The notes under the pieces: generated by a model | The model's input: only the letters and a program-made list of their open reading frames with translations | What the model was told of the DNA's origin: nothing | Databases searched by the model: none | In this document: positions 7,355 to 14,846 of the stretch, piece by piece | How positions within the stretch are numbered: the first letter of the stretch is position 1 | How the letters are laid out: each line of letters opens with the position of its first letter | Program-made: the position numbers and the translations under genes | NCBI GenBank assembly: GCA_025454635.1 | Contig: JALOOB010000005.1 | Span: forward strand, 1 to 32,309 | DNA length: 32,309 nt | From: Anaerolineae bacterium | GTDB taxonomy: Bacteria > Chloroflexota > Anaerolineae > CG2-30-64-16 | Direction: 5' to 3'

Positions 7355-8515
7355 ATGAAGAGGCTGTTTACACTGTTGTTTGTTGCGGCCATTGTGTTGA
7401 GCGTCGCGGGCTGCGCGGCGCCCGGCTCGGGTGGCGGCGACACGATCAAGATTGGCCTCCAGGCCCCCTTGACGGGTGACTTTGCCTACGAGGGCAAGGG
7501 CATGGAGAAGGCGCTCAAGCTGCTGGTCGAGCAGACCAACGCGGCGGGCGGCATCAACGGCAAGCAGATCGAACTGATCGTCGAAGACGACAAGGGCGAT
7601 CCCAAGGAGGCCGCTCTGGTTGCGGACCGGATGGTCTCCAACAAGGTGGCGGCGGTGATCGGCGCATACAACTCCAGCGCCACGGAACCGGCCTCAGTCA
7701 CCTACAACCGCGCGAATATCCTCCACATCACGCCGTCATCCACGCGCGTGAGCCTGACCGAGAAGGGTTTCAAGCAGTTCTTCCGCGTCTGCTTCCTCGA
7801 CGACCGCCAGGGCCTCTTTGCGGCGAAGTTCATGAAGGAAGTGCTGGGTAACAAGAACATCGCTATCCTGCACGACAACTCCACCTACGCCCAGGGTTTG
7901 GCGGAAGAGACGAAGAAGTACGCCGAGGAAGCGGGGCTCAACATCGTCTTCTTCGACGCGATCAACCCAAAAGACCAGGACTTCACGCCGGTCCTCACCA
8001 AGATCAAGAGCGCCAACCCGGAGACGGTGTACTTCACCGGCTACCATGCTCAGGCGGGCCAGTTGCTGAAGCAGGCGAAGTCGGTGGGCCTGCAGACGCA
8101 GTGGCTCGGCGGCAACTCGTCGAACAATGCCGAGATCATCGACATTGCGGGCCTGGAGAACGCGAAGGGCATGATGTTCACCACGGAACCGCTGCCGAAG
8201 GACCTGGACTATCCGGAGGCGAAGCAGTTCCTCGCGGACTACAAGGCAAAATACAACGAGGACGCTGAGAGCGTGTGGTGGGTCATGGCGGCGGACGCGT
8301 TCCGCGTGCTGCGAAATGCCATGGAGCAGACCAAGAGCACGGATACAGCCAAGCTGGCCGAGTATCTCCACGGCAGCTTCAAGGACTTCCCCGGGATCAC
8401 CGGCCCGATCATCGGCTTCGATGAGAAGGGCGACCGCCTTGGCGCAATCCACAAGGCGTACGTGATCACCGACACGGGCGAGATCCAGCCTTACCCGAAG
8501 CAGCCCGCGCTGTAA
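7355..8515 (+). CDS. ABC importer solute-binding lipoprotein, branched-chain amino acid type (LivJ-like)
   Basis: 386 residues. The N-terminus is a lipoprotein signal: MKRLF, a hydrophobic core, then the lipobox VAGC with Cys20 as lipidation site, so the protein is anchored on the outer face of the cytoplasmic membrane. The mature part is a type I periplasmic-binding fold of the Peripla_BP_6 family (IKIGLQAPLTGDFAYEGKGMEKALKLLVEQTNAAGGINGKQIELIVEDDKGDP, VAAVIGAYNSSATEPA, VYFTGYHAQAGQLLKQAK). ATG 7355 is chosen because a full AGGAGG lies 10 bases upstream; an ORF start 27 codons earlier would bury the signal peptide. It is the first gene of a five-gene importer operon. Members bind branched-chain amino acids, amides, urea and other small polar compounds. 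The specificity here is unknown, but the neighbourhood suggests betaine-like or N-methyl amino acid ligands (inference). Confidence 0.95.
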   Translation: MKRLFTLLFVAAIVLSVAGCAAPGSGGGDTIKIGLQAPLTGDFAYEGKGMEKALKLLVEQTNAAGGINGKQIELIVEDDKGDPKEAALVADRMVSNKVAAVIGAYNSSATEPASVTYNRANILHITPSSTRVSLTEKGFKQFFRVCFLDDRQGLFAAKFMKEVLGNKNIAILHDNSTYAQGLAEETKKYAEEAGLNIVFFDAINPKDQDFTPVLTKIKSANPETVYFTGYHAQAGQLLKQAKSVGLQTQWLGGNSSNNAEIIDIAGLENAKGMMFTTEPLPKDLDYPEAKQFLADYKAKYNEDAESVWWVMAADAFRVLRNAMEQTKSTDTAKLAEYLHGSFKDFPGITGPIIGFDEKGDRLGAIHKAYVITDTGEIQPYPKQPAL

Positions 8516-8547
8516 GAGCAGAATAGGACGCAGATCGCAGAGATAAG

Positions 8548-8600
8548 GGGGATTTGCATGATCTCACCGGCTCGCAAGCCATACGATCATGCAAATCCTC
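8548..8600 (+). repeat. intergenic hairpin between binding-protein and permease genes
   Basis: A perfect 14-bp inverted repeat, GGATTTGCATGATC (8550-8563) and GATCATGCAAATCC (8585-8598), encloses a 21-base loop and can be extended by weaker pairs. There is no U-tract. It lies 35 bases after the binding-protein stop. Such hairpins commonly protect upstream mRNA so that binding protein is made in excess over the permeases; this role is inferred. Confidence 0.7.
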
Positions 8601-8652
8601 TCTAGTCCGCGGCGTCTGCGCCCTATTCCCACCTGCCTGCACGAGGGGTCTT

Positions 8653-9561
8653 ATGGAGCTGTTGGCTCAGAATCTGCTGAACGGGCTGACCATTGGCTCG
8701 TTCTATGCGCTCGTCGCGCTCGGCTATACCATGGTCTACGGTGTGCTCAAGCTGATCAACTTTGCCCACGGCGGGTTGTTCATGTGGGGCGCGTACCTGG
8801 GCTGGACCTTCTTGACCATCCTGGGATTTCTGGTGGCCCGCACCGGGCCGTTTGCGCTCGTGCCGGTTGTGATCCTGGTTATGATTACGGTCGGCCTGAT
8901 GGGTGTTCTGCTCGAGCGGATCGCCTACCGGCCGTTGCGCGGCACGGGTCGCCTGCCGCCCGTCATCTCCGCGCTCGGCGCCGCATTCATCCTGGAGAGC
9001 GCTGCGCGCAATCTTTACGGCGCGAGCTATCAGGTCTACCCGACGGGCGTGGACCTGTCCGGCAGGTTCAACCTGGTGGGTAACCTCACCGTGAGCTACA
9101 CGCAGGTGTTGGCCGTCGTCGCGTCGCTGCTCCTGATGGCCCTGCTCTACATCTACGTCAACTACACGCGCACGGGCACTGCGATGCGCGCCGTCTCCCT
9201 CGACCACGACACGTCGCGCCTGATGGGCATCGACGTTAACCGGATTATCGGCATCGTCTTTTTCATCGGTCCCGCGCTCGGCGGCGCTGCCGGCGTGCTG
9301 GTTGCCCTCCATTACGGCTCGTTTAATTTCACCCTCGGCTGGACCTTTGGCCTGAAGGCTTTCATCGCGGCGATCCTCGGCGGGATTGGCAACATCCCCG
9401 GCGCAATGCTCGGCGGCCTGCTGCTCGGCGGCGTGGAGAGCCTTGGCGCGGTGTATCTCGGCTCGCAGTGGAAAGACGTGATTGCCTACGCCCTGCTCGC
9501 GCTGATCCTGATTGTCCGGCCAACCGGCATCCTCGGTGAACGGGTGGCGGAGAAGCTCTAG
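8653..9561 (+). CDS. ABC importer permease, LivH-like
   Basis: 302 residues, highly hydrophobic, with the typical LivH opening (LLAQNLLNGLTIGSFYALVALGYTMVYGVLKLINFAHG) and the cytoplasmic coupling segment NYTRTGTAMRAVSLDHDTSRLMGIDVNRII. The C-terminal part KAFIAAILGGIGNIPGAMLGGLLLGGVE is the family hallmark. About eight membrane helices are expected. An in-frame ATG at 8554 would lie inside the intergenic hairpin. ATG 8653, preceded by GAGGGG, gives the usual family N-terminus and is used here. It forms the membrane channel together with the LivM-like protein downstream. Confidence 0.94.
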   Translation: MELLAQNLLNGLTIGSFYALVALGYTMVYGVLKLINFAHGGLFMWGAYLGWTFLTILGFLVARTGPFALVPVVILVMITVGLMGVLLERIAYRPLRGTGRLPPVISALGAAFILESAARNLYGASYQVYPTGVDLSGRFNLVGNLTVSYTQVLAVVASLLLMALLYIYVNYTRTGTAMRAVSLDHDTSRLMGIDVNRIIGIVFFIGPALGGAAGVLVALHYGSFNFTLGWTFGLKAFIAAILGGIGNIPGAMLGGLLLGGVESLGAVYLGSQWKDVIAYALLALILIVRPTGILGERVAEKL

Positions 9562-9582
9562 CCTCTCCCCTTCGGAGGTACT

Positions 9583-10587
9583 GTGGCGAAACTGTCGCAA
9601 CGAACGATGGGCCTGCGGCGGATCAAGCCGCTCTACTGGGCGTTAGCCGGCCTCGCGCTCGCGATCGTGCTGCCCCTGCCCATTAACGACTATTACCGGG
9701 CGGTGCTCTGGAGCATGGGCATCTATGTGCTTCTGGGGCTTGGCCTGAACATTATCGTCGGGTATGCAGGGCTGTTCCAGCTTGGCCATGCCGCGTTCTA
9801 TGCGCTCGGCGCGTATACGGCGGCAATGCTCAACCTGCTTCTGGGCATCCCGCTGCTCGCCACCCTTCCGCTAGCCATTCTTGTCGCGGGCGTGGCGGGC
9901 TTCATCGTCAGCCGGCCGATCCTTCACCTGCGCGGGGATTACCTGGCGATCGTGACTATCGCGTTCGGGGAGATCATCCGCATGCTCCTCGTCAACAACG
10001 TAGGCGGGATCACCGGGGGCGCGAATGGCCTTTTCGGCGTCGAACCGATCGAGATCTTCGGCTACGAGTTTACTTCGGTGTTGAGCAACTACTACCTGGT
10101 CCTCTTTTTTGTGGCGATCACCATTTTTGCGGTCAACCGGCTGGAAAACTCGCGGCTCGGCCGGGCGTGGATGTACGTGCGCGAGGACCAGGTGGCTGCG
10201 GAAGCCATGGGCATCGATACGGTGCGGGTGAAGGCGATTGCCTTCGTGCTGGGCTCCGCATGGGCGGGGCTGGCCGGCGTGCTATACGTCAGCCGCATCG
10301 GCTCCGTTTCGCCGGATCTGGGCAGCTTCCTCGAGTCGGTCATCATGTTCGCCATCGTCGTGCTGGGCGGGGTTGGCTCGATCCCCGGCATCCTCGTGGG
10401 CACGCTCGGCATGATTGGCCTGCCGGAGGTGTTCCGGTTTGTGAAGGATTGGCGAGACGCGTTCGTCGGCCTCGCCATGGTCGTGATGATGATCTTCCGC
10501 CCCGGCGGGTTGCTGCCCAACCGGCGTGTGGCGGCGGAACTCGAGACCGAGAAGGATGCGGTCGCAACCACGGCTGCGTCGGGCTAA
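9583..10587 (+). CDS. ABC importer permease, LivM-like
   Basis: 334 residues with about ten hydrophobic segments. Family hallmarks are YVLLGLGLNIIVGYAGLFQLGHAAFYALGAYTAA, HLRGDYLAIVTIAFGEIIRMLLVNN, the coupling loop SRLGRAWMYVREDQVAAEAMGID and SVIMFAIVVLGGVGSIPG. The start is GTG 9583, with GGAGGT a short 3 bases away. ATG 9607 is an alternative start, but its SD would be too distant. The gene follows LivH by 21 bases and precedes the ATPase genes, giving the standard J-H-M-G-F order. Confidence 0.94.
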   Translation: MAKLSQRTMGLRRIKPLYWALAGLALAIVLPLPINDYYRAVLWSMGIYVLLGLGLNIIVGYAGLFQLGHAAFYALGAYTAAMLNLLLGIPLLATLPLAILVAGVAGFIVSRPILHLRGDYLAIVTIAFGEIIRMLLVNNVGGITGGANGLFGVEPIEIFGYEFTSVLSNYYLVLFFVAITIFAVNRLENSRLGRAWMYVREDQVAAEAMGIDTVRVKAIAFVLGSAWAGLAGVLYVSRIGSVSPDLGSFLESVIMFAIVVLGGVGSIPGILVGTLGMIGLPEVFRFVKDWRDAFVGLAMVVMMIFRPGGLLPNRRVAAELETEKDAVATTAASG

Positions 10588-10596
10588 GGAGCGGGT

Positions 10597-11385
10597 ATGG
10601 CGTTGCTTGAGGTGAACCGGCTCACGCGCTCGTTCGGCGGTTTGATGGCCGTGTCGGGCGTCGACCTGAACATCGAGCGCGGCGAGGTCATGGGCATGAT
10701 CGGGCCGAACGGGGCAGGCAAGACGACGGTCTTCAACCTGCTCACGGGCATTTACCGGCCCGACAAGGGCACGATTGTGTTTGACGGGCGCAACCTGGTC
10801 GGGCTTCGCCCGCACACGATCGCTTCCTCCGGGATGGCGCGCACCTTCCAGACGATCCGCCTGTTCCCGAACATGACCGTGTTGGAGAATGTGATGTCGG
10901 GGCGGCACTGCCGCAGCCGGGCGGGTGTGGTGGGCGCAATCTTCCGCCCGAAGGGACAGCGTCGCGAAGAGCAGGACATCCGCAAGGAAGCGGAGCGGCA
11001 CCTGCGTTTTATGAACATCTGGCATTTCCGCAACGAATTGGCGAAGAACCTGCCCTACGGCGATCAGCGCCGCGTGGAGATCGCGCGCGCGCTGGCGACG
11101 GACCCGAAGCTGCTCGTGCTTGACGAGCCCGCAGCCGGCCTGAATGAGCAGGAGAGCGGCGAACTGATGGCGCTGATCCGCCAAATCCGGGATATGGGCA
11201 TTACCATTTTCCTGATTGAGCATGACATGAAGGTCGTGATGGGCGTGTCGGACCGCGTGATGGTGCTCGACAACGGCGAGAAGATCGCGGAGGGCACGCC
11301 GGCGGAAGTGCAGGCGAACCCGCGAGTGATCGAGGCCTATCTGGGCCGCGAGGAAGAAGACTCGTACGCGGAGGCTCCCCTATGA
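10597..11385 (+). CDS. ABC importer ATP-binding protein, LivG-like
   Basis: 262 residues. Walker A is GPNGAGKT (residues 36-43) and Walker B is LLVLDEPAAGLN. The divergent signature NLPYGDQRRVEIARAL, in place of LSGGQ, is characteristic of LivG. The switch His is in LIEHDMKVVMG. The insertion after the Q-loop (SGRHCRSRAGVVGAIFRPKGQRREEQ) and the C-terminal GEKIAEGTPAEVQANPRVIEAYLG are also LivG-typical. SD AAGGAG precedes ATG 10597. The stop overlaps the next start by ATGA, indicating translational coupling with the second ATPase. It works as a heterodimer with the LivF-like subunit to power uptake. Confidence 0.95.
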   Translation: MALLEVNRLTRSFGGLMAVSGVDLNIERGEVMGMIGPNGAGKTTVFNLLTGIYRPDKGTIVFDGRNLVGLRPHTIASSGMARTFQTIRLFPNMTVLENVMSGRHCRSRAGVVGAIFRPKGQRREEQDIRKEAERHLRFMNIWHFRNELAKNLPYGDQRRVEIARALATDPKLLVLDEPAAGLNEQESGELMALIRQIRDMGITIFLIEHDMKVVMGVSDRVMVLDNGEKIAEGTPAEVQANPRVIEAYLGREEEDSYAEAPL

Positions 11386-12143
11386 TTGCCGACACCATGC
11401 AGCCTGCCGCTGCTCAGACGGGCGCCGCGCCCATGCTCGAGGTCAACAACGTCCACGCGTACTACGGGCACGTTCACGCGCTCAAGGGCATATCATTGAC
11501 GGTCGGCCAGGGCGAGGTAGTGGCGCTGATCGGCGCAAACGGCGCGGGCAAGAGCACCACGCTGCGCGCGGTCAGCGGTTTGCTCAAACTCCGCGAGGGC
11601 GAGATCAAGATCGCGGGCAAGTCGATCGCGGGCGTCCCCGCGCATGATGTGGTCTATATGGGGGTTTCGCACTCGCCGGAGGGGCGCAAGATATTCCCCA
11701 CGCTGACGGTCAACGAAAACCTCAACATGGGCGCGTACTCGCTGGGCGGCGCAAAGGCGAAAATCGAGGGGCACCGCGACAGGGTGTTTGCGCTCTTCCC
11801 GCGGCTGCGCGAGCGGCGCAGCCAGCTTGCGGGCACGCTCTCCGGCGGCGAACAGCAGATGTTGGCCATCGGCCGCGCGCTGATGAACGATCCCCGGTTG
11901 CTCCTGCTCGACGAGCCTTCGTTGGGCCTTGCGCCGCTGTTGGTCAAGACCATCTTTGACACCGTGCGCGAGATCAACAAGACGGGCGTGTCTATACTGC
12001 TGGTCGAGCAGAATGCGCGCGCCGCGCTGCGACTGGCGACGACAGGGTATGTCCTTGAAACCGGCAACATCGTTTTGTCCGGCCCGGCGAGTTCGCTGCT
12101 GGCCGACGAGCGGGTGCGCAAGGCGTACTTGGGAGAAGGCTAA
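11382..12143 (+). CDS. ABC importer ATP-binding protein, LivF-like
   Basis: 253 residues. Walker A GANGAGKST is near residues 51-59, the signature LSGGEQQ near 153-159, Walker B LLLLDEPSLGL near 173-183, and the switch region is ILLVEQNARAAL. The ending YVLETGNIVLSGPASSLLADERVRKAYLGEG is the standard LivF C-terminus. A short extra N-terminal segment (MIADTMQPAAAQTGAAP) precedes the usual family start; it is retained because the ATG overlaps the LivG stop. It is the last gene of the importer operon and is convergent, across 33 bases, with the ornithine cyclodeaminase-family gene. Confidence 0.95.
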   Translation: MIADTMQPAAAQTGAAPMLEVNNVHAYYGHVHALKGISLTVGQGEVVALIGANGAGKSTTLRAVSGLLKLREGEIKIAGKSIAGVPAHDVVYMGVSHSPEGRKIFPTLTVNENLNMGAYSLGGAKAKIEGHRDRVFALFPRLRERRSQLAGTLSGGEQQMLAIGRALMNDPRLLLLDEPSLGLAPLLVKTIFDTVREINKTGVSILLVEQNARAALRLATTGYVLETGNIVLSGPASSLLADERVRKAYLGEG

Positions 12144-12176
12144 GCAGGCAGAAGTTGCGCGCCGGCCACGCGCGCC

Positions 12177-13163
12177 CTACAACTCCAACCACACCCCGAT
12201 CCCGCGTTCGACTGCGCGACGGTAGACGATGGGCGCGGTCGCCATGTCGTCGATTGCGAGCCCCAGGTTGCACGCAATCGTCCGTTCGCCGGCGGACTCG
12301 CGGCCCGGCTTCTGCCCCGTCACCAACTCGCCCAGGCTCGCATGAATCGGCGGGAGCGACTGGAAGTAGCCGAGCCCGCGGTAGTGCATGAGCTGGGGCA
12401 CGTCGTCGGTGCAGAACTTGTCAACCTCCTGCAAGGCCGCGCCGTCCCAGTACGAGTCGTAATCCACCATCGAGGCGAACGCGCCGCTGTCCAGCCAGCC
12501 CTGCTTGATCGTGGCATGGGGAATCTTGAGGATGGGTCCCGCGGTCACCACGAGGTCGCACCCGGAGACAGCCGCGCGCGGGTCGTCGACCGCAGTTACC
12601 TGAACGCCCGCGCCCCCGATCTCCGGATGCGCGGCCATCTCCGCCGCGTAGCGCGCTGAGTTCGTCGGATTAGCGTCGTATGCCATCACCTGCCTGACCG
12701 GGAACAGGCATTTCAACGCGCGCAAGTTCGTCCGCCCCTGTACCCCGCAGCCGAGAATGCCGACAGTGGACGAGTCGGGCCGGGCCAGATAGCGCGCCGC
12801 GAGCGCAGTGGCCGCGCCGGTCCGCATCCCCGTGACCCAACTCGCATCCATAACCGCCAACGGCAAGCCCGTCTGGTCGTCATTCACGACGATCAGCCCG
12901 CTGATGTAGGGCAGGTTGCGCGACGGGTTGTCCGGGTAGCCGCTCACCCACTTTAGCCCGATGGCGCGCAGGGCCGGGATGTACGCGGGCATGGCGTGGA
13001 TGAAGGAGTCCGCGCCCGACGAGAGGCTTGGCTTGGGCGGCATCTGCGTGTGACCGAGGCCATGCTCGCGAAACGCGACCGCGAGCGCGTCGATGATTTC
13101 GGGCATCGAAACCCCGACCGCTTCGACGTCCGCACGCGACAGATACAACAGCTTCGGCTTCAT
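12177..13163 (-). CDS. ornithine cyclodeaminase / mu-crystallin family protein
   Basis: 328 residues with the Rossmann motif VGILGCGVQGRTNLRAL and the substrate-domain signatures LKWVSGYPDNPSRNLPYISG (conserved Lys and Gly-Tyr) and MRTGAATALAARYLA. The later segment GCDLVVTAGPILKIPHATIKQGWLDSGAFASMVDYDSYW is also typical. The family is NAD(P)-dependent and includes ornithine cyclodeaminase, ketimine and pyrroline-2-carboxylate reductases, and N-alkyl amino acid dehydrogenases; the substrate cannot be assigned by eye. ATG 13163 is chosen for a strong purine-rich SD (GAGGGGGG) and the normal N-terminus; a 36-codon upstream extension looks spurious. It ends the leftward gene run, 10 bases after the EamA transporter, and probably handles an amino or imino acid released by the demethylation enzymes upstream (inference). 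Confidence 0.85.
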   Translation of the reverse strand: MKPKLLYLSRADVEAVGVSMPEIIDALAVAFREHGLGHTQMPPKPSLSSGADSFIHAMPAYIPALRAIGLKWVSGYPDNPSRNLPYISGLIVVNDDQTGLPLAVMDASWVTGMRTGAATALAARYLARPDSSTVGILGCGVQGRTNLRALKCLFPVRQVMAYDANPTNSARYAAEMAAHPEIGGAGVQVTAVDDPRAAVSGCDLVVTAGPILKIPHATIKQGWLDSGAFASMVDYDSYWDGAALQEVDKFCTDDVPQLMHYRGLGYFQSLPPIHASLGELVTGQKPGRESAGERTIACNLGLAIDDMATAPIVYRRAVERGIGVWLEL

Positions 13164-13173
13164 CGTTCCCCCC

Positions 13174-14124
13174 TCACGTCGCCTCGATGGCCGGCCGCTC
13201 GACGGCGGGCCGGGGCGCGCGATCCATGGCGATGAGCAGGACCCCGGCCAGCACCGCGAGGGCGCCCGCAATCTGAATCGCGTTCATACGTTCGCCGAGG
13301 AACACGAAGGCGAACGCGGCTGCGAACGGGACCTCGACGAGGGCCAGGATTGCCGCGATGCTCGCCTGCAGGTGGCGCAGGCTGAGCGAGTAGAGCGCAT
13401 AGCCGGCGATCGTTGTGATGAGCACCAGGCCCGCGAAGAATGCCAGCGGCTGCCAACCGGTGAGGCTGAGAGGCGGCTGGCCGAGTTGCAGGGGCAGCAG
13501 CGCCAGAGCCGCAAAGCCGAACGAGTAGACCAGGATCGTCCAGGCATTGACGCCGTTGTCGGTGAGCTTCTTGGTGAAGAGCGTGATGCCGGCATACGCG
13601 AAGGCGGAGCCGAGCGCGATGAGCAGCCCGACGGGGGTCAGTTGCAGGTTGCCCGTCGCGCTGATCTGGGCGACAAGCGCGGTTCCGACGAAGGCCAGCA
13701 GCAACGCGACCCACTTGCGCCAGGTTAGCGGCTCGCGCCAGAAGACCCGCGCGAGCAGCGCGACGATGATCGGCGCGTTGGACTGCACGACGGTCGCGAG
13801 CGACGCGCCGTTCGTCACGATCGAGAGGATCCACAATACCTGAAACACGCCGACCGCGAGCACGCCCATGCCCGCGGCCCACAACAGGTTACGCCGCGTG
13901 ATCCGCAGCAGATCGCGCCGGAATGCGACCAGAACGACGAACAGCGCGAGAAACGCGCACAGCACGCGCCAAAAGGCCAGGCCGAGCGGTTGAAGTCCGC
14001 TCCCGCGCAGGCTGCCCGTGACGAAGTAGCCTGCGGTCGACCAGCACAACGCAGCCAGGACGACAAGCCCCGCGCCAAGCCACTGCGCGTTGCCGTTTTG
14101 CCGATGCGCAGCCCCGGTTGTCAT
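13174..14124 (-). CDS. EamA-family (DMT superfamily) transporter
   Basis: 316 residues with ten predicted hydrophobic helices arranged as two EamA repeats. The first repeat contains LVVLAALCWSTAGYFVTG and the helix-4 region VFQVLWILSIVTNGASLATVVQSNAPIIVALLARVFWRE. The second contains GLLIALGSAFAYAGITLFTKKL and ASIAAILALVEVPFAAAFAFVFLGERM. Such proteins usually export amino acids or metabolites, or exchange small solutes, across the cytoplasmic membrane. It starts only 2 bases after the stop of the GntR-type regulator and is followed 10 bases later by the cyclodeaminase-family gene, so the three probably form one unit. The substrate is unknown; a product or toxic intermediate of the neighbouring catabolism is a reasonable guess. 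Confidence 0.88.
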   Translation of the reverse strand: MTTGAAHRQNGNAQWLGAGLVVLAALCWSTAGYFVTGSLRGSGLQPLGLAFWRVLCAFLALFVVLVAFRRDLLRITRRNLLWAAGMGVLAVGVFQVLWILSIVTNGASLATVVQSNAPIIVALLARVFWREPLTWRKWVALLLAFVGTALVAQISATGNLQLTPVGLLIALGSAFAYAGITLFTKKLTDNGVNAWTILVYSFGFAALALLPLQLGQPPLSLTGWQPLAFFAGLVLITTIAGYALYSLSLRHLQASIAAILALVEVPFAAAFAFVFLGERMNAIQIAGALAVLAGVLLIAMDRAPRPAVERPAIEAT

Positions 14125-14126
14125 AG

Positions 14127-14786
14127 TCAGGCCAAACCGCTCAGGTGCGCCCGCACGTCCTCATAGAACTTTGCCACATGGTCGGCCATGATGCGCTCAG
14201 CCGCGGCGGGATCATGCCGCTCGATCGCGTCGACCAGGTCCAAGTGCTTTTCGACCGCTTTCGGCAGCGATTCCGCGTCCGGGTGCTTCGGCCCTGCCCA
14301 TAGCAGATGCCAGAGGCGCAGCGACAGCCCGAAGAAGTGATCGAGCGTCTGCGCCAGGTAGCGGTTGCCCGCGATGGACGCGACGGCCTGGTGGAACTTG
14401 TGGTCGATTTCCAGCAGCCGGCGCGCATCGGCGTCGGCTGCATGCGCGGCGAGCTGTTCCTCCCGCAACGCGCGGAGGACGGCCAGATCGTCCGGCCCGG
14501 CGCGCTGCGCCGCGAGCCGCGCGGCCAGCGATTCGAGCGACAGCCGCAGTTCGCTGATCTGGTCGAGGTCGGGCACGTTGACGTCCGCGACGTAAGTGCC
14601 GTGCCGCGGCGTCACCCGCACGAGGTGGTCGTCGGCCAGCAACTTGAGCGCCTCCTGCACAGGCGCGAGCGGCAGCCCGAGCGACTGCGCAAGCTGCTGC
14701 TCGTTGATCGCCTGCCCGGGCGGCAGCGCCAAGGTGATGATCTGCTCGCAGATCAGGTCGTAAGCCTTCTGTGTGTCAGGTCGCAT
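14127..14786 (-). CDS. GntR-family transcriptional regulator, FadR/FCD subgroup (regulator 1)
   Basis: 219 residues. The N-terminal winged helix-turn-helix (about 1-70) reads KAYDLICEQIITLALPPGQAINEQQLAQSLGLPLAPVQEALKLLADDHLVRVTPRHGTYVADV. The C-terminal all-helical FCD ligand domain contains the metal/ligand-binding residue pattern in EIDHKFHQAV, EKHLDLVDAI and IMADHVAKF. FCD regulators usually repress catabolic genes until a carboxylate-like ligand binds. SD CAGGAG 6 bases before ATG supports the start. It lies 60 bases downstream of the HyuA-like gene and immediately before the EamA gene. It shares family but only moderate similarity with the second FCD regulator at 28005. Confidence 0.92.
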   Translation of the reverse strand: MRPDTQKAYDLICEQIITLALPPGQAINEQQLAQSLGLPLAPVQEALKLLADDHLVRVTPRHGTYVADVNVPDLDQISELRLSLESLAARLAAQRAGPDDLAVLRALREEQLAAHAADADARRLLEIDHKFHQAVASIAGNRYLAQTLDHFFGLSLRLWHLLWAGPKHPDAESLPKAVEKHLDLVDAIERHDPAAAERIMADHVAKFYEDVRAHLSGLA

Positions 14787-14804
14787 CGCGACTCCTGTTT
14801 GCGC

Positions 14805-14831
14805 TAAAAAGCCAACGGTTCGAGAGAACCC
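14805..14831 (-). terminator. weak terminator-like hairpin between HyuA-like gene and regulator 1
   Basis: On the minus strand a 5-bp stem GGTTC/GAACC with loop TCTC is followed, six bases later, by TTTTT (14806-14810). The gap between stem and U-tract is longer than in canonical terminators, so partial termination is the most that can be claimed. It could separate the methyltransferase operon from the regulator-exporter unit. Confidence 0.25.
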
Positions 14832-14846
14832 GCGGCCCTGGCCGGT

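Noticed and set aside
14811-14846. GGTTCGA-containing segment resembling a tRNA T-loop
   Set aside because: No matching acceptor or anticodon stems could be built around it.
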